Shown: positions 42,989-51,186 of the stretch, piece after piece
How positions within the stretch are numbered: the stretch's first letter is position 1
Layout: each line of letters opens with the position of its first letter
From: FEN-1350 sp964386005
GTDB lineage: Bacteria; Planctomycetota; Phycisphaerae; Sedimentisphaerales; Anaerohalosphaeraceae
Assembly (NCBI GenBank): GCA_964386005.1
Contig: CAYLSB010000014.1
Location: 11,987 to 75,986, forward strand
Direction of reading: 5' to 3'
Length of the DNA: 64,000 bases
Program-made: the position numbers and the translations under genes
The notes under the pieces: generated by a model
Databases searched by the model: none
What the model was told of the DNA's origin: nothing
The model's input: the letters and a program-made list of their open reading frames with translations, nothing else

Positions 42989-43018
42989 GCGTATTATGAA
43001 TATAAAAAGTTTATGCGC
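42989..43018. promoter_or_regulatory. Candidate NikR operator
   Basis: GCGTATTA...TTATGCGC is an imperfect inverted repeat (6 of 8 pairs) with 14 central bases; the left part GTATTATGAATA resembles the E. coli NikR site GTATGACGAATA. A direct repeat TTTATGCGC at 42982-42990 and 43010-43018 overlaps it. It lies just after the promoter-like -10 box. The assignment is by analogy. Confidence 0.4.
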
Positions 43019-43051
43019 AATGTCAATCACAATTATTTCAGGAGATGGGTT

Positions 43052-44083
43052 ATGAAAAGCAACTGCATTATGATGGGGTGGATGGTCGCGGTTTTCGCCG
43101 TCGCCGCGGCACAACCGGTTCAGGTCACGCACAGTGAATTTCAGGCCGTGCATCCGGACGGCAGCAGTTCGTTTGACGATTCGGGACCGTTTCAGGTTAC
43201 GCTGGAAGGCATTCTGTTGAACAGTCCCGAGGAATGGCTGGATCCGACGGCCGATCCGAAGGTTCAGCCGTGGTATATGGGCGGTCAGTGGGAAATTTTT
43301 ATTCAGGGTGAAGGCGACGATCACGCTGCGACCGGTTGCTGGATGGGGCAGAACTACGCCAATGGGCCGGGCAAAAAAAGTTATACGAATGAAGAATGGC
43401 TGGCCGAGATATGCCGGCTAAATCGGGATTCGGCAACGGGATATGTGTTCCGGCCGGGAGATCGGGTCCGCGTAACGGGAACGTATCTATTCTACGGCGG
43501 CAAGCTGAACATTAATGAAAATCATAACGTCGATCCGACATTTGATTTCACGATGGAACTTATTACACCCCAGGCCGGATTACCGCAACCGGAAATCGTG
43601 ACCTTATCGCAGATCAAGGATGAAACCAACCGGGATATCTTCGATCCCAATCGGACCAGCGGCGGCGAATACTATCAGTGCCGGCGGATTCGGATTTCCG
43701 GAGTCACGATTACCGATCCGGAAAACTGGGGCATCAACAAAACGATAACGATTTCCGACGGCCAGGGTCGAACGCTGCCGGCGGTTTTGGCTATCGGCCA
43801 GGGAATCGGACGATATCCATGCCCGACGGGAACCATCGACGTGATCGGGATTCTCGATCAGAAGGCGCCGTCCTCTTCACGGCTTACCGAGGGATATCGA
43901 TTGTATGTTTTCAACTATGACGGAAACGGGCTGGTTCTGGGCAACTCAGGATATTCTCGCGGCAACCTGCCGGGGGATATCAACCATGACTATGTCGTGG
44001 ATCTGAAGGATATCGCGGAGATGGCCGGGCAGTGGCTCCGGAGTCGGGCGGGATTGCATGGATGTTTTGAGGGAGGAGAATGA
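43052..44083 (+). CDS. Secreted dockerin-ended protein, first gene of the nickel operon
   Basis: A 343-residue exported protein with a signal peptide (GWMVAVFAVAAAQ). Two segments look like OB-fold-type beta-barrels (DRVRVTGTYLFYGGKLNIN; GTIDVIGILDQKAPSSS), and residues ~310-330 are a dockerin-like half, DINHDYVVDLKDIAEMAGQW. A His/Asp segment (EGDDHAATGCW) might bind metal. The function is unknown. AGGAGATGGG precedes ATG 43052. Its stop overlaps the prepilin start by 4 bp, so it is in the same operon as the transporter genes. Confidence 0.7.
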   Translation: MKSNCIMMGWMVAVFAVAAAQPVQVTHSEFQAVHPDGSSSFDDSGPFQVTLEGILLNSPEEWLDPTADPKVQPWYMGGQWEIFIQGEGDDHAATGCWMGQNYANGPGKKSYTNEEWLAEICRLNRDSATGYVFRPGDRVRVTGTYLFYGGKLNINENHNVDPTFDFTMELITPQAGLPQPEIVTLSQIKDETNRDIFDPNRTSGGEYYQCRRIRISGVTITDPENWGINKTITISDGQGRTLPAVLAIGQGIGRYPCPTGTIDVIGILDQKAPSSSRLTEGYRLYVFNYDGNGLVLGNSGYSRGNLPGDINHDYVVDLKDIAEMAGQWLRSRAGLHGCFEGGE

Positions 44084-44727
44084 AGCGGGCGTTCACGCTC
44101 ATCGAGTTGCTTGTAGTGATCGGGGTCATCGGGCTGCTGCTTGCCGTGATGACGCCGTGCCTTTCCCGTGCCCGACAACAGGCCCGTATCGTTGCGGTGA
44201 ACTCCGATTTATACCAGATCGGAATGGGTCTGGAGATGTATATGGACGATAATCGCGGCAAACACCCGCCGACGCGCCAGGATTGTTTTATGGGATGGGA
44301 AGATCATCAACTTCCTCCGGAACTGGCAGAGGGCGGATATCTTCCAAAGGCATCGCCATCGAGCGAGATGACCGCGCGAATCGAGGATCGATTTCATCGA
44401 GGCCATACATATAAATACTGGTCGGTCGGCGAGCTGTATCAAAACAACCGATACATGGAAAAAATGCGGGCGTCGCTTTTGATTCCGATGGGATTTCCGG
44501 GAAACGAAGGAGAACCTCAGGAGGATATTGAATATGATGATCCGGACAAATCACCGGTGACCTGGGTGATCTTCAGTCAGGGCCCGAATTACGATGATTG
44601 GGAAACGCTCAAGATTCTCAATGGTCCGGTCCCGAAACGAACGTGGTATGTTCCGTCGGGGCAGCGCGGCCTGATTGTTCGAATGCGGTTACGTAACGGC
44701 CGTCACATCGGGAGTTTCGAGGATTAA
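44080..44727 (+). CDS. Type IV prepilin-like protein (pseudopilin)
   Basis: A 215-residue protein with a type IV prepilin leader: KRAFTLIELLVVIGVIGLLL, in which cleavage would occur just before FTLIE. After the hydrophobic helix the body is soluble. PulG/DUF1559-type proteins of this kind are common in Planctomycetota. It overlaps the previous gene (ATGA) and precedes the metal-binding lipoprotein, so it is co-transcribed with the nickel locus; its role there is not clear. Confidence 0.85.
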   Translation: MKRAFTLIELLVVIGVIGLLLAVMTPCLSRARQQARIVAVNSDLYQIGMGLEMYMDDNRGKHPPTRQDCFMGWEDHQLPPELAEGGYLPKASPSSEMTARIEDRFHRGHTYKYWSVGELYQNNRYMEKMRASLLIPMGFPGNEGEPQEDIEYDDPDKSPVTWVIFSQGPNYDDWETLKILNGPVPKRTWYVPSGQRGLIVRMRLRNGRHIGSFED

Positions 44728-44730
44728 CAA

Positions 44731-45576
44731 ATGATGGAGAATCGAGAGACAAACGTTTGCAGAATTCTTGTATTGGTAATGATCGGATTGGCGGGTTGCC
44801 GAAGCAAATCCGATCAGTCCAATCAACCATGCATCGCGGTTGCGAATTCCTACCTGGAGGCGGCGGTTATCGATTTGGGTATCGAGCGATCCAAGATAAT
44901 TAGTCTGGTCCCGCCGGGAATGTGCCCAGGCCATTTTGACCTGGTGCCGTCGCAGGCCGATCGACTGTTATCCTGTTCGGTTCTTTTGGTTTTCGATTTT
45001 CAAAATACTCTTTCTTCCTCACTTCCCCGAATTCAAAAATCAAAATTGACGATCCGCGTTGTAACACCTCCCCCCGGACTGTGTGTTCCGGAAAGTTATC
45101 TTTCAATCGTTCGGCAGACAGCATCGGCGCTGGAATCAGTCCATCTTCTTTCTGCGGCGGATTCCGAATCGCATTTGAAGCAAATTGAAGACCGGTTGAA
45201 CGCACTGGAAGGCGAATTGCACGGCCACCTGAAACAGGCGGGTTTTTCGAATGAAAACGTTTTGATCTCTCAACATCAGGAGGTGTTCGCCCGCTGGCTG
45301 GGTCTGAATCCCGTGGCGACCTTCCGGGGGCGCGACACGGAAACGCCCGGCTCGATTCAATCGGCGCTGGAACGGGCCGGAAAAAATCCGGTTCGATGCG
45401 TCATCGCCAATCGGCAGGAGGGAACAGAACTGGGAGAATCGCTGGCCAAACGATTTTCCGTTCCGTTGATTGTCTTTAGTAACTTTCCCGAATCGACTGA
45501 GGAAGGCAGGGTTCCAACGGCATTCGATTCCCTTGTCCGCGGCAATGTCCAACAACTTGATAAAGCGGTTCGCTGA
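44731..45576 (+). CDS. Metal ABC transporter substrate-binding lipoprotein (ZnuA/TroA-like)
   Basis: A 281-residue lipoprotein (lipobox MIGLAGCRSK) with a cluster A-I binding-protein pattern: IAVANSYLEAAVIDLG, PPGMCPGHFDLVPSQADRL, a helical QIEDRLNALEGEL connector and ISQHQEVFARWLGL. The ZnuA-type His-rich loop is absent, and His/Cys ligands differ (CPGHFD). It is encoded with an ATPase and a permease of the same family. The ligand could be nickel given NikR next door, but zinc or manganese is not excluded. The start ATG 44731 lies 3 bp after the prepilin stop. Confidence 0.8.
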   Translation: MMENRETNVCRILVLVMIGLAGCRSKSDQSNQPCIAVANSYLEAAVIDLGIERSKIISLVPPGMCPGHFDLVPSQADRLLSCSVLLVFDFQNTLSSSLPRIQKSKLTIRVVTPPPGLCVPESYLSIVRQTASALESVHLLSAADSESHLKQIEDRLNALEGELHGHLKQAGFSNENVLISQHQEVFARWLGLNPVATFRGRDTETPGSIQSALERAGKNPVRCVIANRQEGTELGESLAKRFSVPLIVFSNFPESTEEGRVPTAFDSLVRGNVQQLDKAVR

Positions 45577-46352
45577 TGGCAGAGGTGGAATTAGAGGCCC
45601 GCGATCTTGTTATAGTCCGATCAGGCAAAGAGATCCTTCATATCGATCACCTGCGGATCAAACCGGGACAACTGGTTCACCTGATCGGGGCCAATGGAGC
45701 AGGAAAAACGACGCTGATGCAAACTTTCTGCGGTTTGCTCAAGCCGACGCGGGGCAAGGTATGGTTCAATCAGGTTGACCTCTACGGCCTGAACGTATGG
45801 CAACGATGTCGATTGCGTCGCCGAATCGGATATATTCCACAGTCGGCGGAATACAACACGGATTTGCCGTTTACGGTTCGGGAGGTCGTGGCGATGGGCC
45901 GAGCAAGCGTTCAGCCGCTTCTGCGAGGATTATCCGGACTCGACTTTGAGCAAGTGGACGAGTGGATTCATCGGCTGGGCATGACGGATCATCGAGACCA
46001 GACCTTTCGCAGTCTGTCCGGCGGGGAACAGCAGAAGGCATTGATCGCCCGAGCCATGGTTCAGGAACCAAACCTGTTGTTGCTGGACGAGCCGACTTCC
46101 AATCTGGATTTTCACTGGAAGCAAATGATTACCCAACTCGTTCATCAATTACGGGATCAGATGAAATTGACGGTCCTGATGATTTCGCACGAGATTTCTC
46201 TTCTCGAGAGACATATGGAACGAACGATATTACTGGATCGTGGACGAATCCTGGCAGACGACCCGGGAAAAACGATTTATGCGGCCCGGCCGTGGAACAG
46301 TTGTATTCCCGCCGGATTCACGGGATCGAGCGAGAGGGGCCACCAACCATGA
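45576..46352 (+). CDS. ABC transporter ATPase, ZnuC-like
   Basis: A 258-residue ATP-binding subunit with Walker A GANGAGKTTL, signature LSGGEQQKALIARA, Walker B LLLLDEPTSNLD and the switch histidine in MISHEIS. It starts inside the stop of the binding-protein gene (TGATG) and is followed by the permease gene, so the three form a complete importer. Confidence 0.92.
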   Translation: MAEVELEARDLVIVRSGKEILHIDHLRIKPGQLVHLIGANGAGKTTLMQTFCGLLKPTRGKVWFNQVDLYGLNVWQRCRLRRRIGYIPQSAEYNTDLPFTVREVVAMGRASVQPLLRGLSGLDFEQVDEWIHRLGMTDHRDQTFRSLSGGEQQKALIARAMVQEPNLLLLDEPTSNLDFHWKQMITQLVHQLRDQMKLTVLMISHEISLLERHMERTILLDRGRILADDPGKTIYAARPWNSCIPAGFTGSSERGHQP

Positions 46353-46382
46353 TGTTCGAGATGCCGGACGGAATGTAAACCG

Positions 46383-47180
46383 ATGGATTCGTATTTCTAC
46401 TGGATTGTTCTGGCCGGGGCCGTGGCGGGGGCAAGCACGGGCTTTCTCGGAGTCTATATCGTCGGGATGCGCATGCCGTTCATTGGAACCTGCATCTCTC
46501 ATGCGGCGATGGCGGGAACCGTACTTTCGTATTTGGTCGGCATGTGGCCGTCAGCGGGAGCGATGGTCTTATCGGTGATCTGCGCGATGTCTCTGGCAAC
46601 CATCCCCCCGGGTCGAGCAAGACTGGATACCAATGTCGGTTTGGGGATCGTGTTTTCGTTGATGCTGGGCTTAACCTTTTTGGGCATTGGTTTCATGGAA
46701 ACCAGTCGATCCGAAGTCTTCGGCCTCCTGTGGGGAAACATTCTCTTTGTCGATGCGGACGCTTTATTGACCATCCTATTAATAGCGGCAGTATTAGCTC
46801 TATTTTCATGGTATTTCAATAAAGAAATGAAAGCGATTTTGTTCAGTCGATCCATCGCCTCGGCAACGGGGATTCATGAACGTTTCGTCTATAGTTTGTT
46901 TCTGGCATTGTGCGGAATCACCTTATCGGTAAATCTTCGATTCGTCGGCGGATTAATGATTTTCAGTTTGATCACCAACCCGGCAGCGGCGGCCTATCAA
47001 ATTTGTCGGGGCCATCGAACGGTGGTTATCACCGCAACACTGTTTGGAATGGCGTCAACTGTGTTTGGATTTCTCGCCTCGTTCTATCTGGACCTGCCAA
47101 CGGGGGCGTGCATTGTCATCACCAGTACAGTAATCTTTGGATTGTCCGCGGCTTATCGAAAAATCCGCATGTCCGAGTAA
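46383..47180 (+). CDS. ABC transporter permease, ZnuB/ABC-3 family
   Basis: A 265-residue polytopic membrane protein with about eight hydrophobic segments. Family signatures are GASTGFLGVYIVGMRMPF at the start, HAAMAGTVLSYLVG, and GGLMIFSLITNPAAAAYQI near the end. It lies 30 bp behind the ATPase. It forms the transmembrane part of the ZnuABC-type transporter. Confidence 0.9.
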   Translation: MDSYFYWIVLAGAVAGASTGFLGVYIVGMRMPFIGTCISHAAMAGTVLSYLVGMWPSAGAMVLSVICAMSLATIPPGRARLDTNVGLGIVFSLMLGLTFLGIGFMETSRSEVFGLLWGNILFVDADALLTILLIAAVLALFSWYFNKEMKAILFSRSIASATGIHERFVYSLFLALCGITLSVNLRFVGGLMIFSLITNPAAAAYQICRGHRTVVITATLFGMASTVFGFLASFYLDLPTGACIVITSTVIFGLSAAYRKIRMSE

Positions 47181-47295
47181 GCGCCGGGGCGCGGATCGGG
47201 GGCATTTTCTGTGGACAGGCCCTGCATAATACGCTATGGTACTGCCCGATGGAAATCAATCCGAATTCGCGATGGATGACGTCATGGAGAAAGAC

Positions 47296-48567
47296 ATGAA
47301 ACGAATAATTGTAGCGATAGTAATGGGGTATTGGTTAATCGGACTGGTATCCATTACCATGGGAGCTATGGAGGAACTGGATTCGTTGTCGGAACTGCCG
47401 GATTCGGAAGCTGCGGAGACGCTTGCCGATGTGGCCGACGATCCGATCGCCATCGAACTGGGGATTACCAATATCTACCAGCAGAACATGCGCGGAGGAC
47501 AAAGTTCCCATAGCGGGCGGGGGCGATTCGCAGGAAGTTACGATGCGATTGTCACCGCGGACATGGAACGCTTGCTGGGGATCCAGGGCGGAGAATTGTA
47601 TGTGCATGTCGAGGGTTTCTGGCCCAAGGAACAAGGTATCGATGGGGCATCCGTGGGCAGTTTCTTCGGGGTTAACGGCGACGCGATGCCGCGCGATGCC
47701 GCCGTCGTGACCGAGTTGTGGTATCAGCAGGCGTTGCTGGATGGCGACCTGCTGCTGCGGATCGGAAAGATGGATCTGTCGGGCGGTTTTGATTGCAGCG
47801 GTTGCCCGGTATCGTTCGACTGCAATCGATTTGCCAACGATGAGACATCGCAGTTTCTCAACAGCGCTTTGGTCAATAATCCGACGATCCCGATTCCGTA
47901 TTATGGTCTGGGGGCTGCGGCCCATTATGCTCCTCATGGAGCGGACTGGTACATCACCGCGGCGGCGGCCGACGCGCAGAACGATCACCGCGAGACGGGT
48001 TTTCGGACAACCTTTCACGATGAGGATTATTTCTTCTCGATCGCCGAGACGGGGATCACTCCACGATTGAACTCGACGAAGGGGCCCTTACAGGGCACGT
48101 ACCGCTTGGGAATGTGGTACGATCCTCAACCCAGTTCGCACAGCGATAGCGCCAAGGAGTATCGCGATAACACCAATTGGTATCTCAACTGCGATCAGAT
48201 GCTGCTTCGTGAGACGGCCGCCGAAGGCGATGAACAGGGTCTGGGAGCTTTCTTCCGGTATGGCTATGCTCCGTCGAGCCGCAACGACCTGACGCAGTTT
48301 GTCAGCGCGGGACTGAGCTACCAGGGATTGATCGAAGGACGCGACGAGGACGTTTTGGCGATGGGGGTTGCTCGCGGATATCTGAGCGATCATGCCAATG
48401 TGACGTATCTCGACGATGCCGAGACCGTCTGGGAGATCTTCTACAATGCCAAAGTCACGAGGTGGATGAATGTGAGTCCCTCGCTGCAGTATGTGGTCGA
48501 TCCCGGCGCCGATTCGGCGAAGAAGGATGCGGTCGTGTTCGGATTGCGGGCACAGATGACATTTTAA
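47296..48567 (+). CDS. OprB-like carbohydrate/metal porin
   Basis: A 423-residue outer-membrane protein: signal VAIVMGYWLIGLVSIT, then an OprB-type barrel with ELYVHVEGFWPKEQG, LWYQQALLDGDLLLRIGKM, NNPTIPIPYYGLGAAAHY and a final aromatic VFGLRAQMTF, typical of outer-membrane barrels. Its position between two metal transport systems suggests entry of chelated or free metal, or of a sugar; the family normally carries sugars. ATG 47296 is preferred over the upstream in-frame ATG 47272 for the GGAGAAAGAC upstream. Confidence 0.75.
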   Translation: MKRIIVAIVMGYWLIGLVSITMGAMEELDSLSELPDSEAAETLADVADDPIAIELGITNIYQQNMRGGQSSHSGRGRFAGSYDAIVTADMERLLGIQGGELYVHVEGFWPKEQGIDGASVGSFFGVNGDAMPRDAAVVTELWYQQALLDGDLLLRIGKMDLSGGFDCSGCPVSFDCNRFANDETSQFLNSALVNNPTIPIPYYGLGAAAHYAPHGADWYITAAAADAQNDHRETGFRTTFHDEDYFFSIAETGITPRLNSTKGPLQGTYRLGMWYDPQPSSHSDSAKEYRDNTNWYLNCDQMLLRETAAEGDEQGLGAFFRYGYAPSSRNDLTQFVSAGLSYQGLIEGRDEDVLAMGVARGYLSDHANVTYLDDAETVWEIFYNAKVTRWMNVSPSLQYVVDPGADSAKKDAVVFGLRAQMTF

Positions 48568-48597
48568 TTGTTAATTCCGGGATGAAAGGAATATTGT

Positions 48598-49608
48598 ATG
48601 CATATGGCCAATGAGTTGATTTCCGTTCCGGTAGCGGCGGGAACGATCGCCATCGCCGGAGGGGGATTGGGATGGATCTGCCGAAAGGTCCGTCAGGAAC
48701 TGGCCTCGGAAACCGTGGCGATGATGGGCGTTCTGGGCGCGTTTGTGTTCGCGGCACAGATGGTGAACTTTCAACTGCCGCTGATGCCGGGCACAAGCGG
48801 CCATTTGATCGGCGCGGTGTTTCTGGCGATCATGCTGGGGCCGTATCTGGGCAGTGTAGTCTTATCGTCGGTAGTTATTCTTCAATGTTTATTATTCCAG
48901 GATGGAGGCCTTCTGGCGATCGGATGTAATGTCATCAATATCGCCATTGTTCCGAGTTTTATCGGGTATGCCGTCTATCGATGGATTGGCGGGGACGGTT
49001 CCAACCGAAAACGGATGGCTATCGCGGCAATTTTGGGTTGCGTGGTTGCGGCGGAGGCCGGGGCGCTGCTTGTGGTGATCGAAGCCATCATTTCGTCGGT
49101 CCTGGTGGTTCCGGCAGGAACGTTTCTGGTCACAATGGCCGGAGTCCATCTGTTGGTGGGATTGATGGAAGGCGTCATTACGCTGGCGATTCTGGGATAC
49201 ATCGCCGCCGTTCGGCCGGAAATGATACCGGGGGTACAATCCTCAAATGCTCTGATGAGCCGCAAGGCGGCCGTTGTCAGTTTGATCCTTCTGACAGTTA
49301 TTACGGCCGCGGGATTTTCGTTATTGGCATCGAGCCAACCGGACGGCCTGGAATGGAGTTACACCGATCGTCCGAATCAGCCGGATTTCAAACCGTTGAT
49401 CGCCAATGAGGATCCACGGATTGAAGCCGTGGATTCGTTACACAGCCGAATCGCCCTGCTGCCGGATTACACGGCGCGCGGCGCGATGGAAGAGAATCCC
49501 GCATCGGCCGGATGGACAAGTCTGGCGGGAGTGATCGGCTCGGCGGCATGTATGGGATTAATCTGGCTGGCGGCGAGATTATTGCGACCGGCCACAACGA
49601 AGGTCTGA
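48598..49608 (+). CDS. cbiM: Cobalt/nickel ECF transporter substrate-binding protein CbiM with fused PDGLE domain
   Basis: A 336-residue membrane protein. It begins MHMANELIS; Met1 and His2 of CbiM take part in metal binding. Other family traits are TSGHLIGAVFLAIMLGP, ILQCLLFQDGGLLAIGCNV and seven or so TM segments. The C-terminal ~110 residues carry SSQPDGLEW, a CbiN/NikN-like PDGLE module normally encoded separately. AAAGGAA precedes the ATG. The stop lies 2 bp before cbiQ. Nickel rather than cobalt is inferred from NikR. Confidence 0.9.
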   Translation: MHMANELISVPVAAGTIAIAGGGLGWICRKVRQELASETVAMMGVLGAFVFAAQMVNFQLPLMPGTSGHLIGAVFLAIMLGPYLGSVVLSSVVILQCLLFQDGGLLAIGCNVINIAIVPSFIGYAVYRWIGGDGSNRKRMAIAAILGCVVAAEAGALLVVIEAIISSVLVVPAGTFLVTMAGVHLLVGLMEGVITLAILGYIAAVRPEMIPGVQSSNALMSRKAAVVSLILLTVITAAGFSLLASSQPDGLEWSYTDRPNQPDFKPLIANEDPRIEAVDSLHSRIALLPDYTARGAMEENPASAGWTSLAGVIGSAACMGLIWLAARLLRPATTKV

Positions 49609-49610
49609 CT

Positions 49611-50399
49611 GTGCATCACGCCTATTTAGACAAATACGCAAGCGGCGATTCGTTCTTTCATCGGCTCGATGCGCGAGTCAAGTTTGTTGCGGCGATGACG
49701 CTCACCGCGGCGGTGTTGTTATCGGGGCCCCAATCGATCGCGATTTTGTTTTGTTACGCCGTCGGTCCGTTTGCGGTGATTGTATTAGCGGAGATTCCAG
49801 TGGGATTTGTTTTTCGTCGCATTCTTACGGTCAGTCCTTTTGTGCTGGTGATGGCGCTGAGTTGTCCGTTGTTTGATCGGGCTATGGAAACGGTATGGGT
49901 GGGGCCGTGGATGGTTACGTTGACCAGCGGCTGGCTGCGGGCGGCATCGATCACGGGCAAGTTCGTCGTGACGATGATGACGCTGATGGCCCTGGTGAGT
50001 ACCACGCGATTCGCGGATCTATTGGCGGGATTGGAACGGATGGGGATGCCTTCCATTCTTGCAATTCAGCTTGGAATGCTGTATCGGTATCTGTTTGTAT
50101 TGGTCGATCGCGTGCACCACATGCTGCGGGCGCGGGCGGCCAGGACCATCCGGAGGCTGGCATTTCGTCAGGAGCTCGGTATCGCCGCCGCGATGGTCGG
50201 GGCGATGTTCATTCGCAGCGTGGAAACGTCGCTGAATATTCATATCGCGATGCAGTCAAGGGGTTTTACAGGTCGGTTTCACAGTCTCAGGCCGATGAAG
50301 ATGACAAAACGCGACGTGGGATTTTTGCTGGCGACGGGATTATTCATCCTTGCGGTCAGTGCGTGGATCGGGCCTATGGTCAAAGGACAACTTCGATGA
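49611..50399 (+). CDS. cbiQ: ECF transporter transmembrane protein CbiQ
   Basis: A 262-residue T-component that couples CbiM to the ATPase. It starts with HHAYLDKYASGDSFFHRLDARVK (the usual CbiQ opening) and has MQSRGFTGRF with the Ala/Arg-Gly helix motifs near residue 220. The start codon is GTG at 49611, 2 bp after the cbiM stop; the open frame upstream lies inside cbiM. It overlaps cbiO by 4 bp. Confidence 0.9.
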   Translation: MHHAYLDKYASGDSFFHRLDARVKFVAAMTLTAAVLLSGPQSIAILFCYAVGPFAVIVLAEIPVGFVFRRILTVSPFVLVMALSCPLFDRAMETVWVGPWMVTLTSGWLRAASITGKFVVTMMTLMALVSTTRFADLLAGLERMGMPSILAIQLGMLYRYLFVLVDRVHHMLRARAARTIRRLAFRQELGIAAAMVGAMFIRSVETSLNIHIAMQSRGFTGRFHSLRPMKMTKRDVGFLLATGLFILAVSAWIGPMVKGQLR

Positions 50400-51103
50400 C
50401 GGCAGCGGTAGAGATCGCGAATTTTTCCTGTCGCTATCCGGATGGAACCGTTGCGCTGGAGTGTGTGAATCTGATCATCGATCAAGGCGAACACATTGCG
50501 CTGGTCGGTCCCAACGGGGCCGGAAAGTCGAGTATGTTACTGGCTATCGGAGGTTTTCTACAGGGTACCGGGACGATCCGCGTCGGGGGTATCGATGTCT
50601 GCCCCGCCAACAGCCGAAAGCTGCGGTCGGTGCTGGGATGTTGCATGGAAGATCCGGACGACCAGTTATTCATGCCGACGCTTTACGAGGATGTGGCGTT
50701 CGGGCCTCTGAATATGGGATTGGCAAATGAAGAAGTTCGCGCGCGGACGATGGAAGCTCTACGTCGCGTAGGACTTTTATCGATGGCGGACAAGGCCCCG
50801 CATCATCTTTCCGCGGGCCAAAAACGCGCCGCGGCTGTGGCAACGGTGTTGTCAATGTCGCCGAAGATCGTCACGATGGATGAACCCGACGGAAGTCTGG
50901 ATCCGCGGAATCGAAGAATTCTGGAAGAGTTGCTTTCCGGCCTGACGCAAACGTTGATTATCGCCACCTGTAACATGCGGTTTGCGTTGGCGGTGGCACA
51001 GAGAGCCGTGGTAATCAACCAGGGCAAAGTGGTCGCCGATGGATCGGTAGATATTTTGCACAATCCGGACCTGATGCTTCAGAATGGACTGGAAACTCCA
51101 TAA
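50396..51103 (+). CDS. cbiO: ECF transporter ATPase CbiO, without the switch histidine
   Basis: A 235-residue ATPase with Walker A GPNGAGKSSML, Q-loop region MEDPDDQLFMPTLYED, signature LSAGQKRAAAVATV and Walker B IVTMDEPD. The H-loop normally reads THD; here it reads ATCNMRFA, with Cys192 in place of His. It overlaps cbiQ by 4 bp and ends the operon; the GLUG gene converges on it 83 bp later. Confidence 0.9.
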   Translation: MTAAVEIANFSCRYPDGTVALECVNLIIDQGEHIALVGPNGAGKSSMLLAIGGFLQGTGTIRVGGIDVCPANSRKLRSVLGCCMEDPDDQLFMPTLYEDVAFGPLNMGLANEEVRARTMEALRRVGLLSMADKAPHHLSAGQKRAAAVATVLSMSPKIVTMDEPDGSLDPRNRRILEELLSGLTQTLIIATCNMRFALAVAQRAVVINQGKVVADGSVDILHNPDLMLQNGLETP

Positions 51104-51186
51104 CGGATTCATAATCCAATGGTCATCACATAAAAAATCCCCGGGAAAGCTCGACTGAGGATTATGAGTTTGAAAAGGAAGTTGGA

